Shown here: piece after piece, positions 1 to 5,741 of the stretch
Position numbering within the stretch: the stretch's first letter is position 1
Layout of the letters: every line of letters starts with the position of its first letter
Origin: Dermatophilaceae bacterium
Lineage (GTDB): Bacteria > Actinomycetota > Actinomycetes > Actinomycetales > Dermatophilaceae
Length of the DNA stretch: 5,769 bases
NCBI GenBank assembly: GCA_013361975.1
Contig: JABFXB010000531.1
Coordinates: 1-5,769, forward strand
Direction of reading: 5' to 3'
The notes under the pieces: model-generated
What the model was told of the DNA's origin: nothing
What the model saw: only the letters and a program-made list of their open reading frames with translations
Databases searched by the model: none
Translations under genes and position numbers: made by a program

Positions 1-492
1 CACGCCCGCGCGACGTGCGGCGTCCTTGAGGCGCACCTCGTCGTCGACCGGCACGTTGTCGGAGAAGACGAGCACCGAGACGCCGGCGCGCACGGCGTCG
101 AGGGCCTCGGTGACCGCGTGCTCCCCCGGCACCGAGACGAGCGCGAGGTCGGCACCCGAGAGCCGGATCGCACCGCCGAGCGTGCGCGGCTGCGGCGCAT
201 CACCGAATCCGGAACCGCTTCTGGCAGAGCGCTTCTGGGTGAGTGCGCCGTCGAGGGCCGACAGGCCTGCTGCCACGCCGGTCTCGTCTCCACGGATCGC
301 GACGACGAGGTCGTTCGGCGCCGAGTCCGGCACGTCGAAACCCATGCCGCGGATGACCTCGAGGTTGAGCTCGGTCGCCATGGCCACCTGGGCGGCCTGC
401 ACCCCGGGCGCCGACGCGACGGTCCGGGAGACCTGCATCAGGGTCACCGAGTCGAAGTAGGCACCGGTTCTCAGCTCGACGTGGTCAGCCAC
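1..492 (-). CDS. fdrA: FdrA-family protein (AllF-like, oxamate carbamoyltransferase subunit), N-terminal part
   Basis: Read on the minus strand from a GTG at 492-490, the frame is open for 164 codons to the window edge, so only the N-terminal part is present. The start is fixed by AAGGAG at 504-499, six bases upstream. The sequence follows the FdrA N-terminus: YFDSVTLM near residue 12, PNDLVVAIRG near 62, ADLALVSVPGEHA near 112 and VLVFSDNVPVDDE near 137. The last motif lies just before the MGPDCGT nucleotide-binding loop of the succinyl-CoA-synthetase-like fold, which would be beyond the edge. Known of the family: E. coli FdrA (AllF) acts with AllG and AllH as oxamate carbamoyltransferase, converting oxalurate plus phosphate to oxamate and carbamoyl phosphate. 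The start overlaps the end of DUF2877 by 8 bases, so the two are probably translationally coupled. Family assignment is firm; the reaction is inferred from E. coli. Confidence 0.92.
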   Translation of the reverse strand, partial: MADHVELRTGAYFDSVTLMQVSRTVASAPGVQAAQVAMATELNLEVIRGMGFDVPDSAPNDLVVAIRGDETGVAAGLSALDGALTQKRSARSGSGFGDAPQPRTLGGAIRLSGADLALVSVPGEHAVTEALDAVRAGVSVLVFSDNVPVDDEVRLKDAARRAGV

Positions 493-1315
493 GGCAGGCT
501 CCTTCCTGGGGGGTGGGTTCGAGGGATGCGTCGAGGGCACGCAGGGCGCCCGTGACGCCGGACAGCAGGTCGCGGCCGGAGGAGTGCCCGATCGCGAGCA
601 CCCGGTCCACGAGCTCGGGGGCGACCACGCCCGCGACGAGACCGGTGACGAGGCGCACGACGTCGGGCACGGCATACCCGGCGCCGGCGGCCACGAGGAG
701 CGCGGCGGACAGGCTCGTCGTGCCGCTCAGCCGGGGGCGCACCTCGGCCAGGACCGTGGCGTGCGCCCGGCGGGCCCCGGGTGCGTCGACGGCACCCAGG
801 GCCAGGAGCAGTCCGCAGATCGCGTCGTCGCCGCTGGGCGTCAGGCCCCGCCCCGCCCCGAGCAGGCCGAGCACGCCGGATTGGACGGAGCGGCCGGCGA
901 GCGCGTCGGCCGCCAGTTCACGGGCCAGGTCGCCGAGCAGCCCCGGCTCACGAAGGCCGGTCGGTGGGCCCGGGCGGCGCTGGGCCGGACGCACGCGGGT
1001 GGCGTGCTGCAACCGCGCGGCGACCACGTCGGCCCGCGGCAGGCGTACGCGCCCCTGCCCGACGACGACGTGCGCGCCGGCCTCGACACCCCAGACGACC
1101 TCGGTGGACGGCTACGCGAGGCGGAGACCGATCGGCAGCGCCACCGCGTCGGAGGCGAGCACCGCGAGCACCCGTTCGTGGGAGCCGAGCTCGACGTAGA
1201 GGCAGGTCGGGAACGCCGCCAGCACGCGCCGTCGGCGGGGCGGACCGGCGACCTCGGCGGCCACGAGGGGCGACACCGAGGCCGGCAGCAGGGTCACGTC
1301 GAGCCCGTCGTCCAT
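485..1315 (-). pseudogene. DUF2877 protein (AllH/YlbF-like), interrupted by an in-frame amber codon
   Basis: The minus-strand frame from ATG 1315-1313 to TGA 487-485 has 276 codons, about the usual DUF2877 length, but codon 68 is TAG (1114-1112). Upstream the frame reads like the family N-terminus (CLYVELGSHERVLAVLASDA, then LPIGLRLA). Immediately downstream, without a frame change, it continues PSTEVVWGVEAGAHVVVG. The conserved core follows: GRGLTPSGDDAICG near residue 156, TTSLSAALLVAAGAG near 199 and IGHSSGRDLLSG near 242. GGGAGGT lies about 10 bases before the ATG, and the start could be slightly further upstream. An internal GTG at 1027-1025 would give a 180-residue C-terminal protein, but it has no convincing Shine-Dalgarno sequence. 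Known: E. coli AllH (YlbF) is a subunit of oxamate carbamoyltransferase with AllF and AllG. It is probably the first gene of an operon with fdrA. Whether it is a true pseudogene, a readthrough case or a base error is open. Confidence 0.8.
499..507 (-). promoter_or_regulatory. Ribosome binding site of fdrA inside the end of DUF2877
   Basis: On the minus strand AGGAAGGAG ends six bases before the GTG start of fdrA. It lies in the last codons of DUF2877 and decides the fdrA start, which gives the 8-base overlap between the two genes. Because it is independent of the amber codon upstream, fdrA may still be translated, although polarity could reduce it. Confidence 0.75.
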
Positions 1316-1423
1316 GGGCGCGTGCACCTCCCGCCGATCCCGCGCGTATGCCGCACGTGCGCCGCCGGACCACCCGGCGCGGTCCGCTGACGTGACGCTA
1401 TCCACGCGGCGTAGGGTGCGCTC
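1316..1423. promoter_or_regulatory. Divergent promoter region between DUF2877-fdrA and pucR
   Basis: These 108 bases separate the divergent DUF2877 and PucR start codons and must carry at least the minus-strand promoter. On the plus strand TAGGGT (1412-1417) fits the TANNNT form of an actinobacterial -10 box. It sits exactly six bases before the PucR ATG, the spacing expected of a leaderless transcript. Upstream, CTGACG (1387-1392) or TGACGT (1388-1393) gives a -35-like match with a 19- or 18-base spacer. For the minus strand I see no convincing -10/-35 pair. The layout, a regulator divergent from catabolic genes, suggests shared control, but the hexamers are weak matches. Confidence 0.4.
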
Positions 1424-3232
1424 ATGGTGAAAGTTGCCAACGATCGGGCCCTTGCAGATCGTCACTTGCCAGAGGCAGGCGTCGGAGTCGACGCGGTCGG
1501 GCGTCTCCGCGCCCGCGACGGCGTGGCCGGCTCGACCCTCGACGGTCCCGGTGTGGTCAGCCCCGGCGCACCGGGTGTCGACGGCGAGCCCGAGGTATCC
1601 GGCATCTCCCTGCGGCTCATCGCGGGGCTCGCGGCGACGGTCCACGGCTCGGTCCGGTCGCAGGCCGGCCGGCTCGACGTCACCGTCGACAGCACCGCGC
1701 CGCTGCGCGCCGCCCTGCGCGACGCCTCGGCCGGCACACGGCTGACCCACCGGCTCGTCCTCGCCGACGCCGCCGCCCTCGCGGAGCACGGCGGCGGCCT
1801 CCACGACGTCCTCACCGCCCTCGAAGGGGCGTCGGCCGCGGCGGTCGTCGTCTCGGGACTCACCGGCCGCACCGCGGCAGCCGTCGCCAAGGCCGCCGAG
1901 GCGACCGGGCTGCCCCTCATCGACGTGCCGCTCGACCACATCGCGACCTTCACCACAGAGGTGCTGACCGCGATCCTCGAGCACCAGACCGCCGTGCTGC
2001 GCCGGCTCGAGGACGCCGACCGCGCCCTCGTGCAGATCGTGCTGGCCGGCGGCTCCCTCGACGACCTCTGCGAGCAGGTCGTCGGCTTCCTCGACAGCGC
2101 CGTCATGGTGACGACGACCGACGGCAGGGTCATCGCCCGCGCCGGCTCGGCCCGTGAGCTCGAGCACGCCGCCGGCCTCGAGTGCTTCGACCGCACCGGG
2201 CGCCTGCTCACCGAGAGCGAGCCGATGGGCCCCCGACCCGACGGCCCGACCGCCAACCGTGCCGCTGTGCGCATCGTGGCCGGTCACCTCGACCACGGCG
2301 TGCTCATCGCCTTCTGCAGCCACCGGCGCCTCACCGTCGACGACGTGCGACTGCTCGAGCGGGCCGCCACGGTGGCCGCGCTCGCCATCACCAAGGACCA
2401 GGCCGTCTCGGCGGTCGAGAGCAAGTACCGCGCAGAGTTCCTGCGCGACGCGCTCGCCGGCCGCGCCGGGTCGCCCACCGAGGCCGTCGCCCACGCGAGC
2501 TCGCTCGGCTGGGACATCAACCGACCGATGGTCGTCGTCGTCGCCGAGACCGACGAGGACGACGACCGGTCCACGCGCGACGCCGACGAAGTGCGCTTCC
2601 TCCAGCAGCGTTTCGCCCGCGCGTGGACCCACGCCGTCGCCGTGCGTGACCCGCGCTCCCCCGTGATGGGCTTCAGCCGCGAGGTCGTGGCCCTCATCGG
2701 GGTGCCGCCGCAGGCCGACACCGACCAGGTCATGCGGGTCGTGGGCGAGTACGTGCGCGTCGTGCGGGGCGACGGAGGCGGCGGCCGGCGCAGCTTCTCC
2801 GCCGGCGTCTCGCGGCCCTTCACGTCCGTGGCGGCGCTGCCCCAGGCGTACGACGAGGCCCTCTCGGCGGTGACCGTCGGGCGGCAGATGCACGGCGACG
2901 GCGCCCTCACGCACGTCGACGGCCTCGGCATCTACCGCCTGCTCGCGCTCATCCCCGACGGCGCCGACCTGCGCCGCTTCGTCTCCGAGTCGCTGCGCGA
3001 GCTGGCCACCGACGAGTCGCCCGAGTACGCCGGCCTGCGCGAGACCCTCGGCGTGCTGCTCGACACGAACCTCAACGTCGCCGAGACGGCCCGCCTGCTC
3101 TTCTTCCACTACAACACGCTGCGCTACCGCATCGGCAAGCTCGAGAAGATCCTCGGCCCCTTCACCACCGACCCCGACCTGCGCCTGACCCTCGCCCTCG
3201 CACTCAAGATCCACCAGATGCGCGGCATCTGA
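1424..3232 (+). CDS. PucR-family transcriptional regulator
   Basis: This is a 602-residue cytoplasmic DNA-binding regulator of the PucR/CdaR type. Residues about 60-175 resemble the PucR N-terminal domain, ending in the typical GLPLIDVPLDHIATFTTEV. About 200-330 is a GAF-like segment (AVMVTTTDGRVIARAG, then VLIAF and LTVDDVRLLERAA). About 365-490 is the CdaR GGDEF-like region. Residues 551-579 form the C-terminal helix-turn-helix, with NVAETARLLFFHYNTLRYRI and KLEKILG, almost identical to the family pattern. The first roughly 45 residues match nothing I know, so the true start could be later. ATG 1424 is chosen because TAGGGT lies six bases upstream, suggesting a leaderless message; no good Shine-Dalgarno sequence precedes any in-frame alternative. 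PucR in Bacillus controls purine degradation. Divergence from DUF2877-fdrA supports control of that operon, probably in response to a purine catabolite. The ligand is not visible from sequence. Confidence 0.93.
   Translation: MVKVANDRALADRHLPEAGVGVDAVGRLRARDGVAGSTLDGPGVVSPGAPGVDGEPEVSGISLRLIAGLAATVHGSVRSQAGRLDVTVDSTAPLRAALRDASAGTRLTHRLVLADAAALAEHGGGLHDVLTALEGASAAAVVVSGLTGRTAAAVAKAAEATGLPLIDVPLDHIATFTTEVLTAILEHQTAVLRRLEDADRALVQIVLAGGSLDDLCEQVVGFLDSAVMVTTTDGRVIARAGSARELEHAAGLECFDRTGRLLTESEPMGPRPDGPTANRAAVRIVAGHLDHGVLIAFCSHRRLTVDDVRLLERAATVAALAITKDQAVSAVESKYRAEFLRDALAGRAGSPTEAVAHASSLGWDINRPMVVVVAETDEDDDRSTRDADEVRFLQQRFARAWTHAVAVRDPRSPVMGFSREVVALIGVPPQADTDQVMRVVGEYVRVVRGDGGGGRRSFSAGVSRPFTSVAALPQAYDEALSAVTVGRQMHGDGALTHVDGLGIYRLLALIPDGADLRRFVSESLRELATDESPEYAGLRETLGVLLDTNLNVAETARLLFFHYNTLRYRIGKLEKILGPFTTDPDLRLTLALALKIHQMRGI
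1431..1471. promoter_or_regulatory. Possible operator inside the first pucR codons
   Basis: An inverted repeat, ACGATC (1440-1445) and GATCGT (1457-1462) with an 11-base spacer, lies directly after the putative start codon. It is embedded among three TTGC-starting hexamers (1434, 1452 and 1466). GTTGCCAAC (1433-1441) is itself nearly palindromic. Such symmetry in poorly conserved N-terminal codons is compatible with autoregulation or control of the divergent operon. It is short and could be chance in GC-rich DNA. Confidence 0.25.
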
Positions 3233-3234
3233 GA

Positions 3235-3252
3235 ATCGAGCTCCGGCTCGGT
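3235..3252 (+). terminator. Hairpin after pucR
   Basis: Starting three bases after the TGA of pucR, ATCGAGC pairs with GCTCGGT (seven pairs, one of them G-T) around a TCCG loop closed by C-G. In RNA this is an UNCG tetraloop, which is unusually stable. No T-run follows, which is common for actinobacterial terminators. The palindromic element that begins at 3257 could reinforce termination. Confidence 0.5.
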
Positions 3253-3256
3253 GGCT

Positions 3257-3300
3257 TCGTGGAAGTTCGGACCCCCGTGCGCGGGCCTGATGTTCCACGA
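3257..3300. repeat. REP-like palindromic element, left copy
   Basis: TCGTGGAA (3257-3264) is matched by TTCCACGA (3293-3300), and the arms continue imperfectly through GGACCC/GGGCC toward a short central loop at the CGTGCGCG region. The left arm recurs downstream: 3254-3279 matches 3887-3912 at 23 of 26 positions in direct orientation. The right arm, read in reverse complement (TCGTGGAACATC), is even closer to the start of the downstream copy. This looks like a dispersed intergenic palindrome of the REP type. It may also fold in the pucR transcript as a second terminator. Confidence 0.6.
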
Positions 3301-3382
3301 CGGCGGCCCTGTGGATGACCATCCTGGCGCAGGGCCCGGCCCGGACACGATCGGCCGATGGACGCACTGCTTCGAGCCCGGG

Positions 3383-3874
3383 CGGCAGGACTGGGAGACA
3401 TCCGCCGTGGCCGCCCTGCTCCATGCCGGCCGCGGCTCGGCCCTGTGCGACACGAGCGCCGGCTACCTGTGGGGGCTCATCCGGTCGGCCCCGCACCCGA
3501 TCCGCGTGGTGGTGCCCGCTGCCCGCCGCGTTCGAGACGTCGAGGGCGTCCTCATCAGCCGCAGCCGACACGCTCCGGACCGCGTCGACCCTCTCGCCTG
3601 GCCGCACCGCACCAAGGCGGGAAGGCGCGACCGCGAATACGAGTGGCGAGTGGTCGCGGAGATCGACGGCCGGCTCGGTCACGGAGGCTGGCTCGACGTC
3701 CAGCGCGACCGTCGAAGGGATCGGGCTGCCACGGTCGCAGGCCGCACCACGCTGCGCTGCTACTGGACCGATCTGGTCCCGACAGCGTGCGAGCTGGCGC
3801 TCGAGGTGGCGCAGGTGCTGCGGGCCAAGGGTTGGGAGGGTCGGCCTCGCGGCTGCCACAGCGCCTGCCCCGTC
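3383..3874 (+). pseudogene. Remnant of a DUF559/AbiEi-like actinobacterial protein
   Basis: A frame open from about 3251 to TGA 3911-3913 carries two blocks resembling the common actinobacterial DUF559-domain proteins (restriction-endonuclease-like fold, often with an AbiEi-type N-terminal helix-turn-helix). Block one, about 3383-3613, reads WETSAVAALLHAGRGSALCD and then GYLWGLI. Block two, about 3629-3874, reads EWRVVAEIDGRLGHGGW, the RDRRRDRAATVAG stretch, and a tail with GCHSACPV, as in full-length members. The N-terminal helix-turn-helix is missing, and roughly 100 residues expected between the blocks are absent, near codon 121 (about 3613), although the frame is kept. The ends of the open frame are translated palindromic repeat (ASWKFGPP and ASWNIGPR), not protein family sequence. 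There is no convincing ribosome binding site. I read it as a decayed gene; an expressed shortened protein cannot be excluded. Family identity is from memory of the pattern. Confidence 0.65.
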
Positions 3875-3886
3875 GGCGCCGCTGCC

Positions 3887-3932
3887 GCTTCGTGGAACAT
3901 CGGACCCCGGTGAGGAGGTGCGAACCTCCACG
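3887..3932. repeat. REP-like palindromic element, right (degenerate) copy
   Basis: Positions 3887-3912 repeat 3254-3279 with three mismatches in 26. CGTGGA (3891-3896) pairs with TCCACG (3927-3932), and inside lies a perfect hairpin, GGAGGT-GCGA-ACCTCC (3914-3929). The copy is therefore still palindromic overall, but its right arm differs from the left element. Together the two copies bracket the DUF559-like remnant. The copy contains the stop codon of that open frame. Confidence 0.55.
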
Positions 3933-4109
3933 CAACGTCGCAGGACCCGACAACTCGGGCAGACGGCATACGTCAGCAAGTGCCAGAGCGCCTCCCTCGG
4001 CGTGTATCAACGTTTGACGAACGCAGTCCCCTGATGTGGGAGTAGTTTTCGCCCATCCCGGAGTGGGACGTGACCCGCATCACCCGGTGCGGCAACCATA
4101 GGAGTCGGA
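3933..4109 (+). promoter_or_regulatory. Upstream region and leader of the NCS2 permease gene
   Basis: This gene-free stretch should hold the permease promoter. TTGACG (4014-4019) is a good -35 match, but no -10 box lies at normal spacing; TAGTTT (4043-4048) is 23 bases away. TCAACGTTTGA (4007-4017) is a small near-palindrome that could be an operator. The translation signal is clear: AGGAG (4100-4104), five bases before ATG 4110. I found no match to the known purine riboswitch core. Confidence 0.4.
4027..4092 (+). promoter_or_regulatory. Tandem, partly exclusive hairpins in the permease leader
   Basis: Three short stems can form: TCCC/GGGA (4027-4030 with 4038-4041), CCCA/TGGG (4052-4055 with 4064-4067) and CCGCA/TGCGG (4075-4079 with 4088-4092). 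TGGG at 4037-4040 could instead pair with CCCA at 4052-4055, which excludes the first two stems. The last stem ends eight bases before the AGGAG. Such alternation is compatible with an attenuator or regulatory leader, but the stems are only four to five pairs long. Confidence 0.22.
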
Positions 4110-5597
4110 ATGGCTTTGGGCTGGAAACTTCACGGGGACGGCAGGACCATGGGCCCCGACGACGTCGTCGCCCCTGACGAGCGGCTGTCGTGGGGCAAGA
4201 CCGTGGGCCTCGGCGCCCAGCACGTCGTCGCGATGTTCGGTGCGACGTTCGTCTTCCCCCTCGTCATGGGGCTCAACCCGCAGCTCGCGATCATGATGAG
4301 CGGCATCGCGACGATCTGCTTCCTGCTGATCGTGGCCGGCAGGGTGCCGAGCTACCTCGGCACGTCGGCCAGCTTCGTCGGCGGCGTCGCGGCCATCCGC
4401 GCGCAGGGCGGCACCTCCCAGGAGGTCACCGGCGCGATCCTCGTCGCGGGCCTCGTGCTCGCGCTCGTGGGCATCGCGATCCACTTCCTCGGGTCCTCGA
4501 TCCTGCACAAGGTGCTGCCGCCGGTCGTCACCGGTGCGGTCGTCATGCTGATCGGGTTCAACCTCGCACCGGTCGTGGCCAACATCTACTGGCCGCAGGA
4601 CCAGTGGGTGGCGCTGCTCGTCATGGCCTTCACGATCATCTGCGCGGTGGCCTTCAAGGGCTTCATCTCGCGCATCGCGGTCTTCCTCGCGCTCATCTTC
4701 GGCTACGTCATCTCGTGGGTCTTCGACCAGGCCTTCGGCCAGATCACGAGCTTCGACGCCGGGGCCGGGAAGATCACGACGCACTTCCGCACCAACTTCG
4801 ACAACCTCGCGAGCCAGCCGTGGTTCGGCCTGCCGCCGAGCACCGGCACCCTGGGCGCCGACGGCAAGCCACTCGTCGGCATCCACGCCCCGTCGTTCTC
4901 GGTCGCGGCGATCCTCCTCGTGCTCCCGGCCGTCATCGCGCTCATCGCCGAGAACACCGGCCACGTCAAGGCCGTCGCCGAGATGACGAGGTCCGACCTC
5001 GACCCCTACATGGGCCGCGCGATCGCTGCCGACGGTGTCGGCACGGTCATCGCGTCGTCCGTGGGTGGCTCGCCGACGACGACGTATGCGGAGAACATCG
5101 GCGTCATGGCCGCGACCCGCGTCTACTCGACCGCGGCCTACTACGTCGCGGCGATCGTCGCCATCGTCTTCGGCCTCTCGCCGAAGTTCGGGGCGCTGGT
5201 GTCGTCGGTGCCCGGCGGCGTGCTCGGCGGCATCACCGTCGTGCTCTACGGCATGATCGGCCTGCTCGGCGCGAAGATCTGGAAGGAGAACGGGGTCGAC
5301 TTCGGCAACCCGATCAACCTCGTCCCGGTCGCGGCCGGCATCGTCATCGGCATCGGCGACGTCAAGCTCAAGTTCACCGACAGCTTCACGCTGAGCGGCA
5401 TCGCCCTCGGCACCATCGTCGCGGTGGGTGCCTTCCACATCGCCCGCTCGGTCGCGCCGACCGACCTGCGAGAACGCGCCGACGCGGCCGGCGGGACGAT
5501 GATCTCGCTCGGTCAGCGGGAGGGCGACTACGGCGACCACGACGGCATCGACGACCTCTACCAGGACGTCCCCGGCGGGCCCGACCGGCGCCGCTGA
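4110..5597 (+). CDS. NCS2-family nucleobase permease, UraA/RutG type
   Basis: A 495-residue inner-membrane transporter with about 14 hydrophobic segments between residues about 30 and 450, a short cytosolic N-terminus and a charged C-terminal tail (about 450-495). NCS2 landmarks are present: GAQHVVAMFGATFVFPL in the first membrane helix (Q37, H38), GRVPSYLGTSASFVGG at 78-92, AENTGHVKAV with E281 and H285, and TTTYAENIGVMAATR, which contains the family signature with E328. E281, H285 and E328 correspond to the uracil-binding E241, H245 and E290 of E. coli UraA. The signature begins with Glu, as in uracil-type members, whereas XanQ-like xanthine permeases have Gln there (QNNGVI). Residues about 210-262 form a longer external loop than I recall in RutG. 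Transport is expected to be proton-coupled. AGGAG five bases upstream fixes the start. The gene has its own leader and terminator, so it is probably transcribed alone. The substrate is uncertain: uracil by motif, a purine by context. Confidence 0.93.
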   Translation: MALGWKLHGDGRTMGPDDVVAPDERLSWGKTVGLGAQHVVAMFGATFVFPLVMGLNPQLAIMMSGIATICFLLIVAGRVPSYLGTSASFVGGVAAIRAQGGTSQEVTGAILVAGLVLALVGIAIHFLGSSILHKVLPPVVTGAVVMLIGFNLAPVVANIYWPQDQWVALLVMAFTIICAVAFKGFISRIAVFLALIFGYVISWVFDQAFGQITSFDAGAGKITTHFRTNFDNLASQPWFGLPPSTGTLGADGKPLVGIHAPSFSVAAILLVLPAVIALIAENTGHVKAVAEMTRSDLDPYMGRAIAADGVGTVIASSVGGSPTTTYAENIGVMAATRVYSTAAYYVAAIVAIVFGLSPKFGALVSSVPGGVLGGITVVLYGMIGLLGAKIWKENGVDFGNPINLVPVAAGIVIGIGDVKLKFTDSFTLSGIALGTIVAVGAFHIARSVAPTDLRERADAAGGTMISLGQREGDYGDHDGIDDLYQDVPGGPDRRR

Positions 5598-5617
5598 CCC
5601 GTCGCCCTGCACGTCGC

Positions 5618-5650
5618 CGTGGGCCCTCGACGCCGAGTCGGGGGCCCGCG
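5618..5650 (+). terminator. Strong hairpin terminator after the permease
   Basis: Twenty bases after the stop codon, GGGCCC (5621-5626) plus TCGAC pairs with GTCGG plus GGGCCC (5642-5647) around a GCCGA loop. Three more pairs (CGT with GCG) extend it to about 14 pairs, two of them G-T. No T-tract follows, as in many high-GC actinobacterial terminators. It separates the permease from the gene starting at 5742. Confidence 0.7.
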
Positions 5651-5741
5651 GCCGTTCAGGGCAAGAGTTGCCAAAAGCGCACGGTCAGCGATGCACAACC
5701 ATCACTAGTACGAAGCCGGATCGGAAGGCAGGATCAGTTCG
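5651..5741 (+). promoter_or_regulatory. Probable promoter region of the gene at the right edge
   Basis: This 91-base stretch after the terminator is less GC-rich than its surroundings, as promoters here tend to be. TAGTAC (5706-5711) is a weak -10 candidate without a clear -35. AGTTGCCAA (5666-5674) also occurs at 1432-1440, at the start of pucR. AGGA (5730-5733), eight bases before GTG 5742, is the likely ribosome binding site. Confidence 0.35.

Noticed and set aside
1025..1027. Internal GTG as the true start of a short DUF2877 protein
   Set aside because: No Shine-Dalgarno sequence precedes it, and the 97 codons upstream read as family sequence apart from the amber codon, so it is more likely an internal valine.
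513..1395. Plus-strand open frames opposite DUF2877
   Set aside because: They have Arg/Pro/Ala-rich, domain-free translations, overlap one another, and lie opposite a recognisable DUF2877 protein.
3254..3932. A CRISPR array or an insertion sequence built on the repeated palindrome
   Set aside because: There are only two copies, 633 bases apart, with no regular spacers, no transposase-like frame between them and no target-site duplication that I can see.
1112..3979. Minus-strand open frame of 955 codons across pucR, the remnant and the intergenic regions
   Set aside because: It is antisense to the clearly real PucR gene and arises from GC-biased third positions. Its composition is low-complexity (rich in G, A, R, V, D, E) without domains. 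Only its last 67 codons are meaningful, as the N-terminus of the interrupted DUF2877.
3933..4109. A purine riboswitch ahead of the permease
   Set aside because: The conserved core and kissing-loop pattern of the known purine aptamer could not be found; only short generic hairpins are visible.
4080..5612. Minus-strand open frame of 510 codons opposite the permease
   Set aside because: It is antisense to a certain NCS2 gene, is extremely rich in D, R, E and H, and is a mirror of the permease codon pattern rather than a protein.
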